A DNA stretch of 9,357 bases from an uncultured Litorilinea sp. Its GTDB lineage: Bacteria; Chloroflexota; Anaerolineae; Caldilineales; Caldilineaceae. Each line of letters begins with the position of its first letter. Within the stretch, counting starts at the first letter, position 1. The notes under the pieces are model-generated. The model did not search any database and had not been told where the DNA came from. It saw only the letters and a list, made by a program, of their open reading frames with translations. Of the stretch, positions 1 to 6,202 are shown in pieces. The position numbers and the translations under genes are program-made. The stretch is taken from positions 1 through 9,357 of the forward strand of contig CAMPHP010000077.1 of assembly GCA_946885925.1 (NCBI GenBank), in the 5' to 3' direction.

Positions 1-3000
1 CTGCTGGCTGGCTCCAGTTTGGTGCAGAACCTTCCCTATCACCCGTTGGCTTATGCTCTGTTGGCTTGTGCTCTGTTGGCTTGTGCTCTGTTGCCTGTAG
101 GGATGCCGTGGTCGGGATTGATGGCGCAGCCTCCACCGACCGCTGCATAGGCGCATCAACGGGCATAACGAGTGCAGGGAAAGCAGCGTCTGCCACATCT
201 TCTACTGGTGTGCGCTGTACTGTCTGTGATATGGGCGTATGGGGCGCAGGCGTAGATGTCACAGGATCGCTCGTTGCTAGCCGCTGGACAGGTGGCTCAA
301 CAGGCACGCTTGAGACAGACTCAGTAGACACAGACCCGCCGGATGCAGGCGGAGCAGCCGCATCAGCCTTCTCCCTAGGTGTACGCTGCACAGTTTGCGA
401 TGTGGCAGGAGGTGTTTCGATGGTAGCTGTTTTAGTAGTGAGTATTTCTGTGACGGGCACATCTGGAGACTGCTGCACAGATGGTTGCACCGGCGTACGT
501 TGTACGGTAGGTGAATCAGGTCTCACCGCAGGTGTCGTGGTTTCCACCCCCCGTTGCGCGGGCTGTGACGCAGACGTTTCTGCTGCAGGCGCTTCCATAT
601 CCTGTTGCACAGGCGGCTCGGTTGGCATCGCAGGTGACGGTGTAGAAGCCGCATGATCAACATCGACAGGCGACCGTTGCACGGTAGGGGGTGCTGGTGT
701 CACTACTGATGATGTATCCGCAGTTCGTTGCACAGATGGCTTAACAGGTGTGCTTATTGCTGGAGCAGGCGTCTCACTATCAGCTTCTACAGGTGTCGCA
801 ACAGGAATAGATGTTTCTACTGCTCGTGGCTTAGGCGGCGCAACCGGCGTGCTTGCTGCTGGAGCAGGATCAGCGTGATCAGCCTGCACAGACGTGCGTT
901 GCACAGATGGCGATGCTGATGCTGGAGTCTCCGCAGGCACGGTAGTATTCACCGTTCGCTGCACCAATGGCTCAACAGGCGTGCTTGCTGCCGGAGCAGC
1001 TTCAGGCGTAGGGGTGATTGTCTCCACAGAGCGTTGCGCAGATGGCTCAACAGGCACAACTGGCAGTGGCGCGGTAGCCGCATTGTCTACTTCCGCGGGC
1101 GTTCGCTGTACAGGAGTCAATGCAGGGCTGGTTTCTACCACTCGTTGTACAGACGAAGGTTGTACAGATGGCTCAATGGGTGTGGCAGAACCAGGCGGGG
1201 AAGCCTTTGGAGCAGTATCAGTAGGCGTACGCTGCGCGCTGGATGGGGATGCCGTTGTCACAGCGGGCGTTGTTCTCTCCACAGACCTTTGCGCGATTGG
1301 CTCGACAGGTAGAGCAGACTCAGGTGCGGGAGCCGGGGAACTGGTATCTTCGAGAGCGCGTTGTACCGTTGGCGATGCCGGTGTGGTTGCCTCCCCTGAG
1401 GTCGTTGTTTCCACCGCACGTTGCACAGGTGGCTCAACAGGTGGAGCAGAACCAGACGTTGGTGTCATAGCTGTGGTATCCCCAAGCGTAGGCTGCACGG
1501 TAAGTGATGCAGGCAGCTCAGGGAGTGTCGTTGATTTGACTGACCTTTGCACAGGCAATTCGGACGGTATAGACGCGACAGGTGTTCCCGTTGCATCGTC
1601 AGGATCTGTTACATCGTCCGAATCTATCGAATCTATAGGTGTGCGCTGCACAGTAGGTTGTGCGGCAGGTGTAGGAATCTCCGCGGGTGTTGTCGCTTCT
1701 ACTGCCTGTTGCACAGGTGGCTCGATAGCAGTAATAGAATCAGGCACATCGCCATCATCCGACTGTGTACGTTGCACAACAGGCTGCGCGGGCGCAGGGG
1801 TTTCCACAAGTGGTGTCGCCTCCACCACCCGCTGGATTGGCAGCTCAGTGATGGTAGCAGAATCCGTCACGGAATCCGTCATGGAATCCACAGCGCCACC
1901 ATCCACGGGTATGCGCTGCACAGTAGGTTGCGTGGGTGAAGGAGTTTCCGCGGGAATCGTTGCCTCCACCGTCCGCAGCACTGGTATCTCGGCTGTTATC
2001 TCTGTGCCAGCAGCATCAATATCTTCAACTGTCGACTGTGCTGTAGGGGGTGCAGGTGTCACTGCCGGAGTCAATGTCTCTGCTGATCGTTGCACAGGTG
2101 ACTCAGCAGGTGGTGTAGACACGCGTTTAGACGGCACAGGCACCTCAGCAGCAGGATCAGCAGCCATAGTAGTACGCTGCGCCACAGGTGACGACGGTGT
2201 TATCGCAGGGTTGATCGACGCCATCCGTTGTGTGGTTGGCTCATCAGATGCGCTATCCATTTGTGCGCGCTGCACGACAGGCGATGCAGGCGGGATTATT
2301 TCGTTAGGCTGTTGCACAGGCGGCTTAACAGGCGCAGCAGAGTGCGGCATAGGCGTTGCAGCAGCAGGTTCGTCAGGTGCGCGCTGCACTGGTGATGCCG
2401 GTACAGCCGTCACAACAGGCGTTGGTATCACATCAGCCGTTGATGTTTCCACAGGCTGTTGCACAGGTGGCTCGCTGGGTGTGTCAGAATCAGGCGCACG
2501 TGGTGCTGTGGGCGTAGGTGTCACCGCGGGCGCAGATGTTTCTACCGACCGTTGTACAATCGGCTCAGAGGGCATGACTGCCGGGGTAGATGACATTGCC
2601 TCAATGTCATCCGCCGGAGTACGCTGTACAGAAGTCGCGACAACTCCATCAGCAGGTCCATCTGCCATACGCTGTTCGCCACTCTGTTCTCCAGAATGTG
2701 GTTCGAGAAGGGCGGGCTGATCCACAGACATCTGCTGGATAGGTGTCTCACTGGACGCCACACGAGTAGGCGAAACATCCAGGGCGCGCTGGACAGCCGT
2801 CGGTGCAGTGGTAGTACTATCCCTGCCTTTTGGCTCCTCACCAGCCAAAAAATTACCCGTCTTGCGCTCTGGCGTTAAAATTTGCGACCGCGATAATGCA
2901 CGCATGCGCTTAGCTTGCGGTGGCTCTGCTGGACGTCCACCGCTACTGGTGGGCGCAGATGGTTGAGGTCGCATATCGCGTATAATGGGCGGGCGCGTCT

Positions 3001-4786
3001 CGGGTGTTCGTTGCACGGTCTCGCCAGGAGACGTACCCGGTTTGGCCGCGGCCGAAGCAGCACGCGCCGCCTCAATGCGCGCACGAATCGCATCAGCAGT
3101 ACCACCCTGAATTGGTGTGGGAACTTGCGCTGGTGAAGCAGGAGTGGGAGAAACAGTACCTGAAGTCTGCCGTTCACGCGCCGCCTGGATGCGTTCGCCA
3201 ATTTGCTTCGCAATGCTCTGTGATGGATCGAGCGGCGCGGGGCTAGGTTGCACCGGAGGTGCTGGATCTGGCTGCGCCAGAGGATCCGCATTGGGCGCGG
3301 GAGCAGGAACATCAGCGGGGGAACGCTGTACGCGCTTAGCTTCTAGGCGGCGTCGAATCTCCTCGGCACGACTATAGTTGGCATCGCCAGGGTTCGGCGA
3401 AGGCTCAGGTTTCGGTGCATTTCCAGAGCGTGCCGCGGCTATGCGCTCACGAAGCACCTCTACCTTGCTATAATTGGGCGATTCAGGATCGCTCACTCGC
3501 TGCACGGCAGGTGATGTTGCAGTGGGTGATGTTGCAGTGGGTGATGTTGAGGCCGCTTGTGAAGGCTGCCCTGTGACTAGCGACGAAATTTTGCCACGGT
3601 TCGCTTGCAATCGTTCACGGATCGCCGCGGCTACACTAAAATCTGCCGGTTGAGAATCTTCAGTCCCAGGTACTTGAGTTGCGCGTCGAATTTCATCCGG
3701 CGTGGTAGTTGCAGGCAGTCCCTGGATCGGGATCACAGGCGGTGGGCTTGGCTGCGTAGCACGCTGCACTATAGGCGATTGAGGGGAAGGCGATTGAGGG
3801 AATTGTATACTAGATGATTGCACATTTGATGGTGTAGCGGATGCTGGCGAGACTGACGTTGCGGAATCTTCCGCACTGTTCTCCGCACTACGACCTGGTG
3901 CATTGCCAGCCGCCAAACGTTCGCGCGCTTGGCGAATGCGCGCCTCAATCGCTGCGGCAATACGATTGCCTGTGTCGGGTAGACCACTCCCTGCTGCGGT
4001 AGACATGGGCGCAGCAGGCGAGCGCTGGATTGGGGGTGTTGATGGCGCGCCTGGTGTTATCCCTGGAACGGCGCTGGGCGGTGTGCCTGATGTCATTCCT
4101 TGCGCCGCTTGCCGTTCACGAGCTTGACGAATCCGTTCTCCAATCATCGCCGCGATCGAGGGAGTCCCGCTCTCGGAGGTGCGCTGGACGGTCTTAGCCC
4201 CACCTTCCACTGATGCAGCGCGCATTTGGGCTGCCTGTCGAGCAGCATCTTGTAGCTCTGCCAAATTTGAAGGCTGGGGCGTATCACTGCCCAAAGCAGG
4301 GTCAAAAGCTCGCTGCACGATGGATTGGTCATCCATGCCAGCCACAGAGGGTGCCGTTTGAAAAGAGTGGGCTAATTGTTCCAATGACATCTCAGCAGGG
4401 CTACGCTGCACACGACTTGCCCCTATCACACCAGGCAGAGGCAGTTGAGAGGGCGCGGGGGAAGTGGGTTGGCGCGTTTCTATCCGGTAGCGACGACTAA
4501 TTTGGTCTGCGGTCGCGTGGCGCTGGACAATGTCACTGCTAAAGCGATCAATCAACTCACCGCCACCGCCTGGATGCGCGGCAAATTCAACCGACCGCTG
4601 GACACGCGAAGCGAGTGGAAACTGCCCAGGGACGCGGGCAGTGGACGCACCGCCCATCCACCATCGTCGTACCCAGGGTGAAATCGCATTGGCAGTGCGT
4701 TGTAGCACCCCCAACGGCGCAGGTGTTGGTTGATTGCTCTGCTCTTGATCAGATGAGCCCAAATCGTCTCGAAAATCGTCACTCAT
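1..4786 (-). CDS. Giant VQR-repeat protein, N-terminal 1595 residues (3' end outside window)
   Basis: I read this frame codon by codon from ATG at 4786 to the window edge and found no stop in 1595 codons. The start (MSDDFRDDLGSSDQEQ) follows tube-like gene D by 22 bp, with only a weak AAAG ribosome site. Residues about 36-47 are aromatic and basic (PWVRRWWMGG). Residues 1-600 hold spaced VQR/IQR/LQR motifs and about seven charged helical modules of the ERIRQARER type. A basic stretch (KRMRALSRSQILTPERK, about residues 622-638) marks the change to a Pro/Thr/Ala/Val/Ser/Glu-rich region from about residue 665 to 1540, with a VQR-like motif about every 21 residues. I saw no cysteine, signal peptide or membrane segment. 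VQR motifs and this position recall eCIS-associated DUF4157 proteins, but no DUF4157 or HExxH is in the window. Function unknown; probably disordered. Confidence 0.9.
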   Translation of the reverse strand, partial: MSDDFRDDLGSSDQEQSNQPTPAPLGVLQRTANAISPWVRRWWMGGASTARVPGQFPLASRVQRSVEFAAHPGGGGELIDRFSSDIVQRHATADQISRRYRIETRQPTSPAPSQLPLPGVIGASRVQRSPAEMSLEQLAHSFQTAPSVAGMDDQSIVQRAFDPALGSDTPQPSNLAELQDAARQAAQMRAASVEGGAKTVQRTSESGTPSIAAMIGERIRQARERQAAQGMTSGTPPSAVPGITPGAPSTPPIQRSPAAPMSTAAGSGLPDTGNRIAAAIEARIRQARERLAAGNAPGRSAENSAEDSATSVSPASATPSNVQSSSIQFPQSPSPQSPIVQRATQPSPPPVIPIQGLPATTTPDEIRRATQVPGTEDSQPADFSVAAAIRERLQANRGKISSLVTGQPSQAASTSPTATSPTATSPAVQRVSDPESPNYSKVEVLRERIAAARSGNAPKPEPSPNPGDANYSRAEEIRRRLEAKRVQRSPADVPAPAPNADPLAQPDPAPPVQPSPAPLDPSQSIAKQIGERIQAARERQTSGTVSPTPASPAQVPTPIQGGTADAIRARIEAARAASAAAKPGTSPGETVQRTPETRPPIIRDMRPQPSAPTSSGGRPAEPPQAKRMRALSRSQILTPERKTGNFLAGEEPKGRDSTTTAPTAVQRALDVSPTRVASSETPIQQMSVDQPALLEPHSGEQSGEQRMADGPADGVVATSVQRTPADDIEAMSSTPAVMPSEPIVQRSVETSAPAVTPTPTAPRAPDSDTPSEPPVQQPVETSTADVIPTPVVTAVPASPVQRAPDEPAAATPMPHSAAPVKPPVQQPNEIIPPASPVVQRAQMDSASDEPTTQRMASINPAITPSSPVAQRTTMAADPAAEVPVPSKRVSTPPAESPVQRSAETLTPAVTPAPPTAQSTVEDIDAAGTEITAEIPVLRTVEATIPAETPSPTQPTVQRIPVDGGAVDSMTDSVTDSATITELPIQRVVEATPLVETPAPAQPVVQRTQSDDGDVPDSITAIEPPVQQAVEATTPAEIPTPAAQPTVQRTPIDSIDSDDVTDPDDATGTPVASIPSELPVQRSVKSTTLPELPASLTVQPTLGDTTAMTPTSGSAPPVEPPVQRAVETTTSGEATTPASPTVQRALEDTSSPAPAPESALPVEPIAQRSVERTTPAVTTASPSSAQRTPTDTAPKASPPGSATPIEPSVQPSSVQRVVETSPALTPVQRTPAEVDNAATAPLPVVPVEPSAQRSVETITPTPEAAPAASTPVEPLVQRTVNTTVPAETPASASPSVQRTSVQADHADPAPAASTPVAPPKPRAVETSIPVATPVEADSETPAPAISTPVKPSVQRTADTSSVVTPAPPTVQRSPVDVDHAASTPSPAMPTEPPVQQDMEAPAAETSASQPAQRGVETTTPAVRPDSPTVQRTPVQPSVQQSPDVPVTEILTTKTATIETPPATSQTVQRTPREKADAAAPPASGGSVSTESVSSVPVEPPVQRLATSDPVTSTPAPHTPISQTVQRTPVEDVADAAFPALVMPVDAPMQRSVEAAPSIPTTASLQATEHKPTEHKPTEHKPTGDREGSAPNWSQPA
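45..89 (-). repeat. 15-bp perfect tandem repeat, 3 copies (EHKPT)
   Basis: GTTGGCTTGTGCTCT on the plus strand is repeated at 45-59, 60-74 and 75-89, with a single A/G difference in the first copy. In the giant gene it encodes EHKPT three times. Near identity means a recent slippage expansion that keeps the reading frame. Confidence 0.9.
212..2795 (-). repeat. VQR motif array, about 40 copies with a two-class alternation
   Basis: In the translated frame a VQR-like motif (VQR, VQQ, AQR, IQR, VQP) occurs about every 54-100 nt, averaging about 63 nt. Two flavours tend to alternate: EPPVQRSVETTTP and PTVQRTPxD, making a compound unit of about 42-48 residues. The motif is seen on the plus strand as CGTTGCAC, CGCTGCAC, CGTTGTAC or CGCTGTAC. 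The codons vary while the residues persist, and linker lengths vary. Confidence 0.85.
1859..1890 (-). repeat. 12-bp tandem repeat in giant gene
   Basis: The plus-strand unit GAATCCGTCACG is followed by GAATCCGTCATG and a partial GAATCC. It encodes the repeated S-M-T-D / S-V-T-D residues in a linker between VQR motifs and keeps the frame. Confidence 0.65.
3511..3549 (-). repeat. 15-bp tandem repeat, 2.6 copies (SPTAT)
   Basis: GTGATGTTGCAGTGG on the plus strand occurs at 3511-3525 and 3526-3540, with a partial third copy to 3549. It encodes the repeated T-S-P-T-A linker before a VQR motif in the giant protein. Confidence 0.85.
3774..3803 (-). repeat. 15-bp tandem repeat, 2 copies (QSPSP)
   Basis: Plus-strand GGCGATTGAGGGGAA (3774-3788) is followed by GGCGATTGAGGGAAT (3789-3803). 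It encodes the QSPSPQSP linker next to a VQR motif in the giant protein. Confidence 0.8.
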
Positions 4787-4808
4787 TACAAGTTCTTTAG
4801 CTTTTTGC

Positions 4809-5315
4809 CTAGAGCGCAAACTTGGCAGCAAAATCAATCAACGACCAATCTTCAGCCTCAATTGTCTCAAAGGTCAGAGTCAAAGATTCCATTGCCAGTT
4901 GATTGCTATCTGCGCGCAACGCCGAGGCTTCCCACGAAACAGGATAAGCCTTACGCACGTTGTACCAGCGTGCGGGCATATTGAAATAGGATGAATATTG
5001 GATAATGGTGAGGTCACGACGTTTCACAACGCCATCTGCCATACCCTCTGCAAACCAGTCCCAAAATTCGATGGTAAACATGACCCCCTTGCGTAGGGTG
5101 ATGTCTCCATAGCTAATACGTCCGGGCAACTTATGGACGTAGGTATTGACCCCACCTTCTTTAACCGGCAAGATCTCGCGTTCAGCCCGAATGCCTGAAC
5201 ATTCAGCAAAACTCCCCTCAACCAAACCATCGATCTCAATATAGAACTTATACTCAGGGGCAGGATCTAATGGGCCAAAAATCGTCTCAACAACTTTATT
5301 TAGATCGCCTAGCAA
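4809..5315 (-). CDS. Divergent tail tube-like protein D (Afp5/tube-initiator type)
   Basis: This 168-residue protein belongs to the T4 gp19-like tail tube family. Key segments are PEYKFYIEIDGLVEGSFAEC, GGVNTYVHKLPGRISYGDIT, LRKGVMFTIEFWDWF, and YPVSWEASALRADSNQLAME ending in LTLTFE. The EGGVNxYVHKLPG segment is the version found in phage and eCIS 'phage tail protein' members that are distinct from the main tube subunits; tubes A and B have VTHKVV...PGR there instead. It starts with TTG at 5315 under a strong AAGGAG. It is separated from tubes A-C by three small genes and lies 22 bp before the giant VQR gene. By analogy to Afp/PVC it may be the tube initiator that joins tube to spike hub; this is inferred. 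Confidence 0.92.
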   Translation of the reverse strand: MLGDLNKVVETIFGPLDPAPEYKFYIEIDGLVEGSFAECSGIRAEREILPVKEGGVNTYVHKLPGRISYGDITLRKGVMFTIEFWDWFAEGMADGVVKRRDLTIIQYSSYFNMPARWYNVRKAYPVSWEASALRADSNQLAMESLTLTFETIEAEDWSLIDFAAKFAL

Positions 5316-5328
5316 CCTTCTGCTCCTT
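5313..5328 (-). promoter_or_regulatory. Ribosome binding site fixing a TTG start
   Basis: AAGGAG (plus positions 5323-5328) lies 7 nt before a TTG at 5315-5313. In the same frame a TGA lies just upstream of the AAGGAG, and no ATG is available. The strong Shine-Dalgarno and stop position make TTG the start of tube-like gene D. Confidence 0.8.
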
Positions 5329-5378
5329 CAACAATTCGCCCACAAAACCCGATACATGCATCACCATAGAACGAATGC

Positions 5379-5573
5379 TTAACGACCTCGACCAAAGCCG
5401 TTAGCTCCGTGGCGCTCCCGTTCGATGCGCATCTCTTCAAGCAGCAAATCATAGACCTTTTGAGCCAATACCTGGATTTGTGCGGATGTTAATCCTTGTA
5501 CATAGCCATCGGTGTCTAGTTGCCGTGGTGACTCATGCCAGTTGGTCGTGTTCGATCCCAGGTACTTTGTCAT
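5379..5573 (-). CDS. Small helical protein of eCIS operon, unknown function
   Basis: This 64-residue ORF is in line with the operon. The first half is polar (MTKYLGSNTTNWHESPRQLD) and the second half predicts as one amphipathic helix, LTSAQIQVLAQKVYDLLLEE followed by MRIERERHG, ending in a Gly/Arg tail. A helix of this KVYxLLxxExRIERERxG type recurs, from memory, in small or C-terminal segments of eCIS-associated proteins, but I do not know a named family or function. It has no cysteines, signal peptide or membrane segment. The ATG at 5573 has only a weak purine-rich upstream stretch. It sits 63 bp before tube-like gene D, so it may be a docking or assembly peptide for the baseplate-proximal parts; this is a guess from position. 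Confidence 0.7.
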   Translation of the reverse strand: MTKYLGSNTTNWHESPRQLDTDGYVQGLTSAQIQVLAQKVYDLLLEEMRIERERHGANGFGRGR

Positions 5574-5668
5574 GTAGATTTAATATCTATTTCTCTTATG
5601 TAAATTTACTATTTAGTAATTCTGTCATCAGTAACGCACACAATGCATACCGCACGTACCCCCATGGG
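5574..5668 (-). promoter_or_regulatory. AT-rich intergenic region with overlapping palindromes
   Basis: This 95-bp gap separates the DUF6760-like frame from the 64-aa gene. It holds TTACTATTTAGTAA (5606-5619), a perfect 6-bp inverted repeat with a 2-base centre, overlapping a perfect 10-bp palindrome GTAAATTTAC (5600-5609). It is much more AT-rich than the genes. It could be an operator or internal promoter region, but I cannot place a convincing -35/-10 pair. Confidence 0.35.
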
Positions 5669-5818
5669 CTACTGTGTGCCTTCATTGAGCCTGCGGTTGA
5701 TCTTGGCAATCTCACCCACCCACCGTTCCCTGTCACGATGCTCCATGTTGAGAATCGTATCGGGCGACCAGTGGAAATGGTATGCAATGTAGGCTACCTC
5801 CTCGTGCAGGCGATCCAA
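5669..5818 (-). CDS. DUF6760-like small eCIS protein, probably expressed by -1 frameshift
   Basis: This short frame encodes a 49-residue segment if counted from TTG at 5818: LDRLHEEVAYIAYHFHWSPD, then ILNMEHRDRERWVGEIAKIN. The pattern (EEVAYIAYHFHW, then NMEHRxRxRWVxEI) matches the small DUF6760 family that sits beside the tail assembly gene in eCIS loci. The frame is open from 5842, after a TGA at 5845-5843, and contains no ATG or GTG before the conserved core. The TTG at 5818 is the only conventional alternative, and it would remove the G-Y-P residues that I expect to belong to the domain. It overlaps the end of the 122-aa gene in the -1 frame, so a fused product is favoured. Family match is from memory of the motif. 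Confidence 0.75.
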   Translation of the reverse strand: MDRLHEEVAYIAYHFHWSPDTILNMEHRDRERWVGEIAKINRRLNEGTQ

Positions 5819-5839
5819 GGGGTAGCCTAGGCTCCCCCC
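5790..5839 (-). promoter_or_regulatory. Candidate programmed -1 frameshift signal
   Basis: In the 122-aa gene frame the message reads TTG-GGG-GGA-GCC-TAG, giving a canonical X-XXY-YYZ heptamer G-GGG-GGA at 5839-5833. Three bases later starts a perfect 9-bp inverted repeat: TAGGCTACC (5829-5821) pairs with GGTAGCCTA (5798-5790) across a 22-nt loop, with further pairs possible inside after one mismatch. Slipping back one base joins the 122-aa frame to the DUF6760-like frame, giving ADLGGSLGYPLDRLHEEV across the junction. Alternatives are translational coupling to a TTG start at 5818, or a length error in the six-G run. Confidence 0.68.
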
Positions 5840-6195
5840 AAGTCAGCTAAATCAATCTCAATCTCCTGCTGGCAAGCAGGGCAACGACGTTTGATGACCG
5901 TCATACCCTCTTCATTGATCTGGCGGTAGAAGGCTTGTAAATAGGCCATGTCTGCCGCAAACAAGTTCTCAATGACACCTGTATTGATTTGTGTAAGCGT
6001 ACCAAGCTTCACAACAACACGAGCCAGCAAGATAATGGTGAGATATGCCTGGTTGGCGCTGACACGTACATCGCGCAATGGGGCAATCTCATCCATAGCA
6101 GTTGCCAATCGCATTACACCACGCTTGTGAACATGACCTTCTGCATCCACATAACCGCGCGGCAGAGTAAATTCAAATTGCGTCTGTAAACTCAT
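5827..6195 (-). CDS. Tail assembly protein (gp41/E-like chaperone position), 0-frame product
   Basis: This 122-residue protein resembles the 'phage tail assembly protein' (Mu gp41 / P2 E-like) found in contractile tail and eCIS loci. Visible segments are FEFTLPRGYVDAEG near the start, GVMRLATAMDEIAPLRD, AYLTIILLARVV, VIENLFAADMAYLQAFYRQIN, and a C-terminal CPAC followed by EIEIDL. The single CxxC pair could bind metal only as a dimer; this is inference. In tailed phages the gene between tube and tape measure encodes an assembly chaperone, often with a frameshifted longer form. Here the gene ends TTG-GGG-GGA-GCC-TAG, with an in-phase slippery heptamer two codons before the stop and a stem-loop beyond it. 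The ATG at 6195 lacks a clear Shine-Dalgarno and follows an 11-bp repeat. Confidence 0.85.
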   Translation of the reverse strand: MSLQTQFEFTLPRGYVDAEGHVHKRGVMRLATAMDEIAPLRDVRVSANQAYLTIILLARVVVKLGTLTQINTGVIENLFAADMAYLQAFYRQINEEGMTVIKRRCPACQQEIEIDLADLGGA

Positions 6196-6202
6196 TGCAG
6201 TC

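Larger units (their letters stand above)
3045..4160 (-). repeat. Array of about seven charged helical modules in the giant protein
   Basis: Repeated segments of about 17-20 residues share the pattern I-A-x-x-I-x-E-R-I-R-x-A-R-E-R. Examples are IAAMIGERIRQARERQAA (4100-4159), IAAAIEARIRQARERLAA (near 3908-3964), AAAIRERLQANRGK (near 3590-3634), EVLRERIAAARSG (near 3424-3471), EEIRRRLEAKR (near 3326-3376), KQIGERIQAARERQ (near 3164-3226) and DAIRARIEAARAA (near 3047-3095). Each is separated by a Pro/Ser/Thr-rich linker, often with a VQR. They should form short amphipathic helices and are absent from the downstream region. Confidence 0.75.

Noticed and set aside
66..656. 196-codon plus-strand open frame with repeated GVRCTV
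   Set aside because: Same phase and same cause as the 894-2720 frame: the antisense of VQR repeats.
894..2720. 608-codon plus-strand open frame rich in Cys, Arg and Ser
   Set aside because: It lies entirely antisense to the giant VQR gene. Its periodic RCT motif is the reverse complement of VQR codons, and all neighbouring genes are on the minus strand. It has no recognisable domain, so I treat it as a shadow.
45..2795. CRISPR array
   Set aside because: The periodic signal is a coding-frame repeat with degenerate codons and variable spacing, not identical repeats with unique spacers.
1..4786. Tape-measure protein
   Set aside because: Tape measures are mostly long helical proteins, often with hydrophobic stretches. 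This one is Pro/Thr-rich, appears disordered over most of its length and has VQR motifs, although the helical N-terminal modules leave a small doubt.
5596..5787. 63-codon minus-strand ORF starting at an ATG
   Set aside because: It overlaps the DUF6760-like frame in another phase and has no recognisable motif, while the overlapping frame has the conserved HFHW and NMEH pattern.
5480..5830. 116-codon plus-strand open frame
   Set aside because: It is antisense to the 64-aa gene and to the DUF6760-like frame, both of which have family-like sequence; no domain is seen.
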